Positions 1 through 8,693 of a stretch of 22,503 nt of DNA are shown piece after piece. The position numbers and the translations under genes are program-made. This stretch comes from Chromera velia (taxonomy: Eukaryota > Sar > Chromeraceae). The notes beneath the pieces are model-generated. The model saw only the letters and a program-made list of their open reading frames with translations. It was not told where the DNA came from and did not search any database. The stretch lies in the NCBI GenBank assembly GCA_018398765.1, contig JAHBMJ010001836.1:3007-25509 (forward strand). Reading direction: 5' to 3'. Numbering within the stretch: the first letter of the stretch is position 1; each line of letters opens with the position of its first letter.

Positions 1-28
1 CCCCCCCTTTGTCCCATTTGTCTGACAG

Positions 29-997
29 TTCGGGAATCTCTTCGCAAGGCCTTCCACGATGCAATGAGGGACCCTGACGAGGATGAGGAAGAGACAGGAG
101 ACGGAGAGGGAGTCGGAGGGGAGGCGTTGATATCCCCAGGGGGCGTGAGGGGGGGAGAGGACGCCGATGACAAAGCACTGGAGGAATCCGAGAGACAACT
201 GGCTGGTATGTGATCCTCCTTATTCTTGTTGTTTTGTTCGAATATGATCAGGCAGGAGACTCGACGGAGGTCGCTTTACAGATTGGAAGAAGGCCTTCAT
301 GCATTGATGTGTCAGGTGGAGTTTTGAGAATCAAGAACCATCTCCGCTTTTTGTTCTCTGGGTCTCTGAAAAGCCTTTTGTGTTTGAGTTCGTTGATGCC
401 GTTCTGCCATACCTGATCTCTTCCATGGCAAAATGACATAACCCCACCCCACCTCTTCCACGCACGCTTCAGTTCTGTCACCTGCCCTTCTTGCAGCAAT
501 TGAGTCGGCATCATGCTCCCTCACTCACCCCCCCTTTTACTGAGCCTCGCTGTCTTCTTTCCTCATTCCTTGCACTCTCTCTAGAGCCCTCTCACTCTCT
601 CTCTTCCTCTCTCCTATGCATTCATGGAGGGCATCTTGAGCGATGATGCGTATTTGCTTGTGCCTTTCTACCAGTCTGCCCCCTTCCTCCTTCATTCACC
701 ACCCTTCACTTTTTGATCGATACGTTTTCATGTGTTTGCTCAATCCATCGCAGCGTCTCTGGGGCCCTCGTGGGACCCCGCCTTCCTGAAGGAACAGGCT
801 GAGAGCGCCCAAAAGGCCCTCAAAAGAGGTGGGTGTGCCAGTGGGTGAGAAGAAAGACAAAATGGTCGTTGACAAAAGATAGGCATCGCCATTCGTTTCT
901 GTCATGCGAAAAGAACCGAAGTTCATTTCACAAGTGAAAAATGCCCAGAGAGCCTTTGAGAAGGGTCGCGTGTTTTTTCTTGTGTTCTGCGGTTTTT

Positions 998-1037
<40 letters not shown>

Positions 1038-1204
1038 TCCCTCCCTCTTCTTCTATTTCTTCTCCTTCTTCTTCTTTTCCTTCTCGCTTCCTTCCCTTCT
1101 TCCTTTCTTCCTTCCGTTCTCCCATTTTTCCTCTCTTTCTTTTCTTTCTTTCTTTCTTATTTTGTTTGTTTGTTTGTCTCTTTCTGCTTTTCCCTTTCTT
1201 TCTT

Positions 1205-1251
<47 letters not shown>

Positions 1252-1263
1252 ATGTGTGTGTGA

Positions 1264-1317
<54 letters not shown>

Positions 1318-1477
1318 TTATTTTTGTTATTATTTCCTTATTTCTTTCTTTTTTTCTCGCTTTTTCTACGTAGAAAAGATAGGACGGGGGAGAGGATTGA
1401 ACATGCAGTCTGTCTGGTTGCCTGAGTATCTGTAACGATCTCTCCCTCCCGCTTCCCCCCGCTGCCCCCCGCCCCGT

Positions 1478-1524
<47 letters not shown>

Positions 1525-1864
1525 ATTAAGAGGTTGGTGGGGGGGGAAGAGAGAGAGAGGGAGAGGGAGATTGAGAGTAAGAGCGCGAGTGAGTGGAGAA
1601 AGAATGTGTGTGTGTCCGAGTGAGTGAGTGAGTGAGTGAGTGACAGAGAGCGAGGGGTGGGGGCAGGGGCGTGGGGGCAGACAGGGTGTGTGTGTCAGCG
1701 CGTGTTAGCAAGTGAGTCGAGTTTGGGGCTGAATGTTTCATGGCCCTTCCTCAAATGTGTTATTTGCTGTGTCCTTCTATGCAGGCTTCAACGCGCAGAG
1801 AGAGGCGGCGTCCGCCCTCTCTCAAGCGACTCAGGCTCTCCCCGGAGGGCTTTCCCTTGGTTGA
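29..1864 (+). CDS. 3' exons of an unknown host gene (5' end outside window)
   Basis: Three exons join in one frame: about 29-205, 754-828 and 1785-1864, with a TGA stop at 1862-1864. Introns are 206-753 (donor GTATGT, acceptor TCGCAG) and 829-1784 (donor GTGGGT, acceptor ATGCAG), both in phase 1. Agreement of phase and open frame over three exons is the main support. The first exon may start after the AG at 28 or run to the window edge, since the frame stays open. The visible C-terminal part, about 110 residues, has an acidic stretch (DPDEDEEETGDGEG), then a Gly-rich linker, then a Lys/Gln/Ala-rich segment (LKEQAESAQKALKRGFNAQR) that looks helical. I recognise no family. There is no TAA or TAG in the coding part. 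What precedes the window is unknown. Confidence 0.66.
1000..1315. repeat. Pyrimidine microsatellite cluster in intron 2 of the host gene
   Basis: (CT)n at about 1000-1032, mixed CTT/TTTC tracts, (TC)n at 1209-1235, (TG)n at 1235-1262 with one TA break, (TGTC)n at 1265-1286 and (TC)n at 1285-1315. Long Ser/Leu open frames across this block are microsatellite artefacts. The tract is on the sense strand of the intron. Confidence 0.9.
1476..1523. repeat. (GT)n followed by (GA)n microsatellite
   Basis: (GT)n from about 1476 to 1501 runs directly into (GA)n from 1502 to 1523, in the same intron as the CT tracts, so the purine/pyrimidine sense of the repeat flips within the intron. Confidence 0.88.
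1617..1642. repeat. (TGAG)n microsatellite
   Basis: Six consecutive TGAG units near the 3' end of intron 2 of the host gene. Confidence 0.8.
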
Positions 1865-2595
1865 ATGTCTCCTGCAGAATTCAAAATGGTTTTACGAATA
1901 GTAATTAAAAAGAATGAAAGATCATGTCAGTCAGTAACTTTGAAATAGAATTATTATTATTATAAAAGTATATTTTATATGTCATTGTATTTATTTTTTT
2001 TTGTAAAAATAAAACTGATCGAACCGTAAAAGACTGATCGCTAGACTGATCGAGTAGAACCTAGAGTGTTGCAATGTAGCCAGATATGTTGCAGTGTTGC
2101 ATAGAAAAATGGAAGGACCAAAGTAAGGCGGACGTGTATAGATCTTAAAATATAGTCCCCCCAAATAAATGAATGAATCGATCACCATTATGACGGTCAT
2201 TATCATAAACTGTCAGAGGGATTACTGTTTTTTGCCATATTGGGTCACGTGTGATAGCTGTCGGGTTAATTAAAGCACCTGATTATCATTATCAGAATTT
2301 TATATGATTTCATTATTATTATATATTGTTAGCATTATATCGACCGTTCGTTAGTCTGTCTGCATGAGCAACCCTACAAAAAACACTGAATTGTAAGCTG
2401 GTAGACCTAGCTCTAACAACAATCACTAGTTGGGCTGTATCAGGAATTTAGTTGTATATATTCATAGGAATTAAGGAATAACAGAGACGAGAAGACTTCT
2501 CTCTCTGGCATTCAGATCTGTTCGTTCATGGATATGCATCAATCTGATTCTGAATTGACTCTGTGTACGAAGCGTTCCCACGCCGCATATCTCAT
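1865..2595. other. AT-rich intergenic stretch, no gene seen
   Basis: Follows the stop of the host gene. It contains short ATT/TTA runs (1948-1962) and several TGATCGA motifs near 2017-2055. Open frames are short and unconvincing on both strands. It probably includes the 3' UTR of the host gene; I see no clear polyadenylation signal. Confidence 0.5.
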
Positions 2596-2978
2596 TCATG
2601 TTGTATGCCACAGGGGCCACACACTGCGCATGCATCGATGCCATAGAGGGCCGACCTACGTCCAAGCCGCGCGTCGCCGCGCGTTAGGCATGCGCAGCAT
2701 TACCACAACCGTTCCAGTTCCTCATGAATACTGATCGATCTCTTCTTCTGGCCTGCATCTCCGCTCACGGGAGCTCTGCAGTTAGTCAGATGATGAGTAA
2801 GATAAGACAATGTGAGACCAAAAGGTTCCTACTATATGCAGGACAGGAGTTTGCATTGCAGCCGGCGCTCATGATGCAAACCCTGGCCGAACCAGTATTC
2901 CTACACTTTCACTTCATTCCATCTCCCTACGTTAGCCACCAACGTCTGCGCACTTTGCCGTATTCCTAAAACACGACA
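2596..2978 (+). repeat. Left direct repeat (candidate 5' LTR)
   Basis: Matches 3900-4316 from about ..CATGTTGTATGCCACAGG to ..CCTAAAACACGACA, roughly nine-tenths identical by eye. It carries a GC-rich palindromic patch (CCGCGCGTCGCCGCGCG) near 2667-2684. Relative to the right copy it lacks a segment of about 34 bp. Confidence 0.75.
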
Positions 2979-2992
2979 TGGTAGCATTAGCC
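2979..2992 (+). other. Candidate tRNA primer-binding site
   Basis: TGGTAGCATTAGCC begins at the first base after the left repeat. Primer-binding sites start with TGG because tRNAs end in CCA. Its first eight bases equal those of sites complementary to many eukaryotic initiator tRNA-Met 3' ends; the rest do not clearly match. Confidence 0.4.
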
Positions 2993-3430
2993 AAACCTCG
3001 ATCCTCGTGACCTCTGAGCCTCGAGTTCTTCTCTCTTGAAGTCGTTTACCTTCATCGCACTCTCTTTATCCTTTCTGAAAATCTCCCGTCTCCGGTCCGT
3101 CTCCCCTGGTTGGCGCGTCTCACAAGGTGCTTTTCTCTGTTCTGACCACTCATTTGATGAGATGCCGATGACAGTGAGTTGTTCCGCCGCTCTGGTTGGC
3201 TCTGATTGGGAAACCGCATCTCTACTCCAGCTTTTTCGTCTTTGACCCGCACTTGCAGATTCTTCTTCTCTCTTTTCTCTTCGGGGGCGGCGTGATGGTG
3301 AGCTGTAATTCTAGGTGGCCTGGAGCTACGAGTCCTGTGCCTTGTCATACACTTACTGCCAGCAGTTTGGGGGTGGGGGGAGAGGTCCTCCACTCTTGTG
3401 TCATTGCCTGTCGGTGCCTGACAGTGTCTG

Positions 3431-3512
3431 TGCAGTTTGCCCTCTGTGGCTCTGCGTTCGGTGCCTGTGTTTGCAGTTTGCCCTCCATGGCTCTGCATTA
3501 TCTGTTTTTGTC
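3431..3512 (+). repeat. 41-bp tandem duplication inside the LTR-like element
   Basis: TGCAGTTTGCCCTCTGTGGC at 3431 recurs as TGCAGTTTGCCCTCCATGGC at 3472, a 41-bp period. The period is not a multiple of three, which argues against this interior being coding. Confidence 0.65.
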
Positions 3513-3880
3513 TGTTGCGTTTGGTCGCACAGTCTCTGCCTCCATCTGCTAACTTTCATTGCAAGGAGGGGAACAGTCACCGGCAACGTCTGTTGCTTTG
3601 TTTTTTTTTTCTCCTTCCGTTTCTTCACTGAGTCTCTGCCTCCAGCTTCCTCCTTCCTGGACCATCACCCCATCGCAGTCCTCCCAACTCATCTGACCAA
3701 ACCCAATCCAAACCGTTCGTATCGACTTCTGACATGACGAACAACCCTTCTTCATCGCTTTGGCGGCTGGATGGGGCGTGCAGTCATCACTGCAGAGCAT
3801 TGAAGGAGGGTTTTCTCGACGTTTGATTGACTAGGTCTTCAAAAGCCGCGCAAATTCCCTTCCTTTAGAGTCAGCCCACC

Positions 3881-3899
3881 AAAAAAGAAGAAAAGGGAA
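3881..3899 (+). other. Candidate polypurine tract
   Basis: A run of 19 purines (AAAAAAGAAGAAAAGGGAA) lies directly before the right repeat, where an LTR element primes plus-strand synthesis. Its position against a TG dinucleotide (3900-3901) suggests the right LTR starts there. Confidence 0.45.
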
Positions 3900-4316
3900 T
3901 GCATATTGTGTGCCACAGGGGCCACACACTGCGCATGCATCGATGCCATAGAGGGCCGACCTACGTCCAAGCCGCGCGCCGCCGCGCGCTATAGCCCGCA
4001 CGTCACGGCCGACACAAGTTGCAGGCATGCGCTTCATCACCACAACCGTTCCAGTTCCTCATGAATACTGATCGATCTCTTCTTCCGGCATGCATCTCCA
4101 CTCACGGGAGCTTTGCAGTTAGTCAGATGATGAGTAAGAGAAAACAATGTGAGACTAAAAGGTTCCTACTTATATGCAGGACGGGAGTTTGCATTGCAGC
4201 CGGCGCTCATGATGTAAGCCCTGGCCGGACCTTTATTCCTATACTTTCACTTCATTCCATCTCCCTACGCTAGCCACCAACGTCTGCGCACTTTGCCGTG
4301 TTCCTAAAACACGACA
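3900..4316 (+). repeat. Right direct repeat (candidate 3' LTR)
   Basis: Second copy of 2596-2978, starting TGCATATTGTGTGCC and ending ACACGACA. It has an extra segment of about 34 bp near 3991-4024 (ATAGCCCGCACGTCACGG...). Divergence from the left copy suggests an old insertion. Confidence 0.72.
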
Positions 4317-4572
4317 AAAGTTAAGAAAGATATTAGAAATATAAAAAAATATACAAGAAATATGTTAGAAATATTATAGAATTTTTTTTTAAATACTATA
4401 GAAATATTATAGAAATCTGGTCTAAGAAATATTATAGAAATATATGTTAGAAATATTATAGAATTTTTATAGAAATATTATAGAAATCTTATAGAAATGT
4501 TAAGAAATCTTCAGACCAGATTTCTAAAATTTTCTATAATATTTCTATAGTAATTCTATAAAATTTCTACTT
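4317..4572. repeat. AT-rich degenerate tandem repeat with long inverted repeat
   Basis: Built from variants of the 11-mer ATTATAGAAAT. The left half reads ACTATAGAAATATTATAG then AGAAATCTGGTCTAAGAA near 4395-4430; the right half at about 4507-4555 is its reverse complement (CTTCAGACCAGATTTCT then CTATAATATTTCTATAGT) with a small indel, so the block can fold into a long hairpin. It sits exactly between the LTR-like element and the LINE. Confidence 0.7.
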
Positions 4573-4713
4573 AAGAGAAACGTAGTAACATAAAATACAT
4601 GGACTGTTGGCAACAACAGACCGAAAACAAATGAAGTCACCCTGACCAACTCTTGACAAAACTGCGAAGAGCTGCGAAGGGAGTTTTGGAAAGAGTGGCG
4701 GAAAGAGAAAGAG

Positions 4714-5677
4714 ATGGCAGCCGTGGCTAGAGTAAGGGATGCCTCGGTCCGCTTTTCGCTGTTGAATGTGAATGGGGTAAAAAGTAAAGAAGACAACGGT
4801 TCCTTTTTCCGTTGGCTGGCCGAAAAAGATCCCGACCTAGGCATCTTCACAGAAGCAATGGACGTAACGAGGGACATCTCTTGTGGGGGGTGGAAAGGCA
4901 AAAACTTCAGCCACCGTGAGTGGTACCGGCAGTAACTAGGTACACGCAGAGCAGCCCATGATAAAAGAGTGAGGGTGTTTGTATGCTTATAAAAGAGGAA
5001 CGGTGGAGCGAGCTGAAACCCGAAATCTCCATTGTGGGCCCGAGTCTAGTTGAAGTGAAGATTACAGTGGGTGGGCGCAGGGTGCATGTATTCAGTCTTT
5101 ACCTTCCCGGGTCCTGGTCCGATCACAGGGACAGTAGGGTCCCTGACCTCTTGAAGGATATATTCGGGAGGGTCTCTCTTGAGGCAGACAGGGTGGTGAT
5201 GGGGGATTTCAATGCACACTCAGGCAGCCTCGTCTCCAAAAAATTTTTGTGGTCCTGTGCAGATCTCGATCCTCCTCCCACCGAGGGATTCTGGGGGGGT
5301 TGATGGGAGGGGAGAAAATGATGAGGGCTCGGAGAAGCCTGACCGACCCTCGTTCGTCCACACGTCTCAGTGCAGCAAACATGTTAACCGCAATGGGAGG
5401 GACTTTATTCAAATTTGTAGTGATACGAATCTTGTTCTTTTGAACGGATTGACAGAAGAAGCAGGGGGAGAGTCCTTTGTTTTTCCTGATGAGTGCACCC
5501 ACTATTCCAGACAGAGTAGCATGTCTACGCCTACTTCCCTCATTGATTACGTACTTACTGATCCATCTACCATACAGAGGGTTTCTGATTAGGAGGTTGA
5601 CTTTAATGGTATTGCCTCTCCCAACCATGTAACCGTTTCCTTCTCCTTCTCCCCTGCCTCGGCTGAACCCGAATCCG
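4714..5677 (+). pseudogene. LINE ORF, endonuclease/exonuclease/phosphatase domain
   Basis: Starts at ATG 4714. The early segment FSLLNVNGVKSKE with IFTEAMD about 35 residues later matches the Asn and Glu metal/active-site strands of the APE family. VVMGDFNAHSG (about 5195-5225) is the hallmark GDFNAH motif. SLIDYVLTD (about 5545-5575) and SPNHVTVSFSF (about 5617-5650) are the last two motifs; the usual S-D-H reads P-N-H here, a loss of a catalytic Asp. The frame shifts near 4978 (possibly one base missing) and again near the A/T homopolymer at 5236-5248. In-frame TAA at 4933 and TAG at 5590 interrupt it under the standard code. It would nick target DNA for priming if intact. Confidence 0.82.
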
Positions 5678-5680
5678 AAG

Positions 5681-8553
5681 ATGCTCTCCCACCCCACCAA
5701 ACCCTCTCTGATTGTCCTCCCCTTTTCTGTTCAAACCGCACAGCCCCAGTCTCTGATGAAGAAATCGTGCAGATCGTTTACTGAGGGTCGATGGCCTGGC
5801 TTGTGGGCCTATCATGAGCAGATCGAACCATTCGAGGAGCCGCCTGCTCCTCCACCTCCCCCAGTGTCTCCGCATCCCCAACCAGGGCTGACTTCGGAGG
5901 GCGGTGATGATTGTGCATGTTTGCACAGGTTAGTTGAGGAATGGTCGTGTATGCTAGTAGGGCCGATCAAGCAGACAGGGGACAAGGGACCGGGTCCAGA
6001 AGGTAGACGATTAAAGAGAGAGACATGGTTTGATTCAGAATGTAAAGCTTTATAGAAAGAGGTTAGAGAGGCAGACGAGAGATGGAAGCTAGTGAGAGAA
6101 GGGGAATAGAGTTCGATAGACTGCAGAGGCTTCTCCGGGTCCGTCGTACTCTATTTAAAAGAAAGAGAGTTACGTGGGAGAGAGCATAAGCCCAGAGGGT
6201 ATAAAAAGAGTTGTTAAAAGACCCGCTTACTATTTGGAGGAGAAAGAAAAAAGCTGCTTCAGCTGGGGGAGCCTCCCGTCCTTCTCCACATGAGTTCTCG
6301 AATCATTGGGCGGGGGTGTTTGAAAACAACTTGAAGAATGAAGAGCCTCTCCCTTCCGCCCTCCCACCTGCCCCTCCTCCTTTCCACCCTTCTATTTTGC
6401 CCTTCTCTTTCCATCAAATCTCCTCTGCTCTAAAGAAAATGAATAGAAAGAAAGCCTCCGGCCTTGAAGGAATCTCTCCCACTCAGCTTGACCTTTGTTT
6501 TGCGTACTTGGCGCTCTCTCGTTTTTTACTTTTTGTTTTGTTTAATTGTATGTATATCTTTGTGTGTTGGCCTCCCTCCTGGAATGTGCTGCGTATATGC
6601 TCTATTTCTAAAGGCCCTGCCTCTCCCTCTCCCAATGAATGGAGGCCTATTCACGTTGTCAACCTTTTCGCAAAACTTTTTAGTTTGCTGATGGACGGCC
6701 GTATGCGCTCTCAAGTCGAGCTTAACGTCAGGTAGTTAGGTTTCAGACAAGGGGTGGGAACGAGAGAAGGGGTAGGCACGCTTGTCTCTGCCATTCTCTC
6801 CTCTAAAAAGAAAAAGAAAGCTCTGCTGGCAGGCTTTGTTAATTTCTCTAAAGCCTTTGACACTGTGCCGAGAGGTAAGCTAATTCAGAAACTGAAAAGA
6901 GAAGGTGTGTGTGAGGCAGATGTGTGTATGATATGTGAAATGTACAGGGAGGTCTGAGGAAAGGTAAACGGGGACTCTTTACATTTTGAGGAGGGCGCTG
7001 GGGTAAAGCAAGGTGATGCTCTCTCTCCCATTCTCTTTTTTATCTATATCAATGACCTTCCCCGTATGTGTTCAGTTAGTAAGAACGAGGGGGCCGTAGA
7101 CAAAGAAGCAGAGGGAGCAGGATGGTCAGACAGCAGAATGGGGGAGGGCAGCATCGAGGAGCCCGAGAGAGAGCCCGAACCTGTCCTCCTTGACAACTGC
7201 ATCTTAGACAGTCTGAGGTATGCGGATGATCTCTGTTTCCTTGCTCATTCCGTCTCAGATCTGCAAAAGAAGTTCTCAGCCTTGGAAGGGTATTGCAAGG
7301 AATGGGGACTGACTGTGAACTTAAAGAAAATGAAAATCTTGCGCCTGTCTGCCTTGGCTGTGGGGCAGTCTGCAGGGAGAGTCATGTATGGTGGGAGGGA
7401 AGTTGAATAGACATCCGAATACAAATATCGGGGGTGTGTTCTCTTTGAAGGGAGGTGCTTAAACAAGACAATTGAGTCCCGTATTGCTTCTGCTTTGCGG
7501 GCTCTGGGAGGGGTAATTAGGTTGATTGCGAGCATGGGCCTGCTCAGCATTGATGTGCAGGTAATAGTCTTTAGAGCCTGCTAAACCCCCGTAGCGCTCT
7601 ACTGCCTCGAATGTCTGCCAGTGCAGGATGCAGACCTGCTCACTCTTGATGCTTTGCAGCTTCGGTTTGCCCGTTGGTGTGGTTATTTGTCTGCTCGTAG
7701 CCTCCGCCTGCCCTCTCTTTGCATCCTTGGTCTTCTTCCCTGTAAAGCCCTTCTCTGCTCCTATATAGCTGACTGGTGGCATTCTCTTTCCATCATAACA
7801 TACACTATTCCTGCAGCCATGTTATGTGCCTGGAAGAATAACTGCTGCCAACAATTCACAAGGTCTATAGACAGGCTGCTTCATTGGGCTGATTTGATTT
7901 CTGTCTGCTCGCTGAGGGTCGAGCCCAATCTGTCTTCCCAACGTGGGCAGAATGGTCGTAGGGCACAAGGCACTGGCTCACTTTTCTTCAAGGGCAAAGT
8001 GAGACAGACAGATACAAAGGAATGCATGAAGGCTTCTGAGGATGATGGGCAATCTTCCTCTCACTTTCCCCTCCTTGCTAGACTCACCCCGCTGTAGTGC
8101 GACTTCCGATCCTCCCGCCGTATGTTTGTCTTCCTCTTGTGCAGCAAGTCATCCTCCGGTGTTCCTTCCGTCTCTGCCCTTCCCCGTTCTGCCCTGTTGG
8201 TTACGGATGGCTCGATCTTTTCTTTTTTGCGTATGCTGACATATAACCCGATGGGCGGGCAAGGTGGGCTGCCTGTTGGTTGCTCTGATAGAAAACTATG
8301 CACTTATGAAGCCTGCTGCCGGTATGTAGATGATTTTATTCATCGGCTCTCTATCTGCCCCCGATGGACTGCCGAACAAGGCTTTTTGCAGTGGTTGGCA
8401 TTAATTCAATCAGACCGGTTCACTCGTTGTGACTCACCCTTTGCATCCGCCTCCTTTTCTGATCTGGGGGTTCGCAAGTTCATCACATCGCTCTTGCGCT
8501 CTCAACCCTCTCTCTTCTTTATGATTTCTCATCATATTGTAGTAAATGACTGA
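5681..8553 (+). pseudogene. LINE ORF, linker, reverse transcriptase and C-terminal region
   Basis: The linker (frame shifted, 5681-6055) has WFDSECKAL, a usual LINE element before RT. The RT follows in one frame from about 6112: KKASGLEGISPTQL, NEWRPIHVVNLFAKLF, LGFRQG (6736 on), AGFVNFSKAFDTV (about 6832-6870), GVKQGDALSPILFFIYINDL (about 6997-7056), LRYADDLCFLA (about 7216-7248) and a thumb-like part with EYKYRGCVLF. YADD is intact, but the first catalytic Asp of motif A is Asn (FVNF instead of FVDF). The C-terminal region is unassigned, with CPRWTAEQG near 8360. TAG or TAA occurs in frame at 6053, 6187, 6202, 6733, 7408, 7582 and 8095, and TGA once at 6955; the frame ends with TGA at 8551-8553. 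No RNase H is recognised. Confidence 0.85.
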
Positions 8554-8631
8554 TTAGATTAAGTTCGAATAACTGTCGTCCATTTAGCTTGCAGCTGGCA
8601 TAATTGAACAGACCCATGCATGTATATGCCG

Positions 8632-8693
8632 CCCGGGAGTTCTAACTCCACCCAGGGTTCGGCATCAATCAATCAATCAATCAATCAATCAAT
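8632..8693 (+). other. LINE 3' end: hairpin plus (ATCA)n tail
   Basis: GGAGTT-CT-AACTCC at 8636-8649 is a perfect 6-bp stem with a two-base loop, followed after 14 bases by about seven ATCA units (8664-8693). In CR1/L2-type LINEs a 3' stem-loop is recognised by the element's own RT and the tail is a short tandem repeat; the layout here is the same, so I take it as the true 3' terminus. Confidence 0.68.

Larger units (their letters stand above)
2596..4316 (+). mobile_element. Short non-autonomous LTR-retrotransposon-like element (TRIM/LARD type)
   Basis: Two direct repeats of about 380 and 415 bp (2596-2978 and 3900-4316) flank about 920 bp. Both repeats end in ACACGACA. The first is followed at once by TGGTAGCATTAGCC, which has the form of a tRNA primer-binding site, and the second is preceded by a purine tract, AAAAAAGAAGAAAAGGGAA. 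Those three features in the right order are the case for an LTR element. The inside has no frame resembling gag, protease, RT or integrase, so it could only move with proteins supplied in trans. No matching target-site duplication is visible (CTCAT before, AAAGT after). An alternative is a simple segmental duplication of a dispersed repeat. Confidence 0.55.
4573..8693 (+). mobile_element. Non-LTR retrotransposon (LINE, APE endonuclease type), decayed
   Basis: A single coding strand carries an apurinic-type endonuclease domain followed by a LINE reverse transcriptase, then a 3' UTR of about 110 bp with a perfect hairpin and a simple (ATCA)n tail. That order defines APE-type LINEs. The 3' end is well placed at the tail; the 5' end is uncertain and is put at the edge of the AT-rich block. 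The copy has at least four frameshifts and one TGA inside the reading frame, plus replaced catalytic residues, so it is inactive as read. No target-site duplication was identified. Confidence 0.85.

Noticed and set aside
904-1435. Long Ser/Leu/Phe-rich open frames
   Set aside because: They are translations of CT, TTTC and TG microsatellites inside an intron.
8194-8260. LLVTDGSIF resembling the start of an RNase H domain in the LINE
   Set aside because: No later RNase H motifs (second acidic residues, His-containing end) follow, so one short match is not enough.
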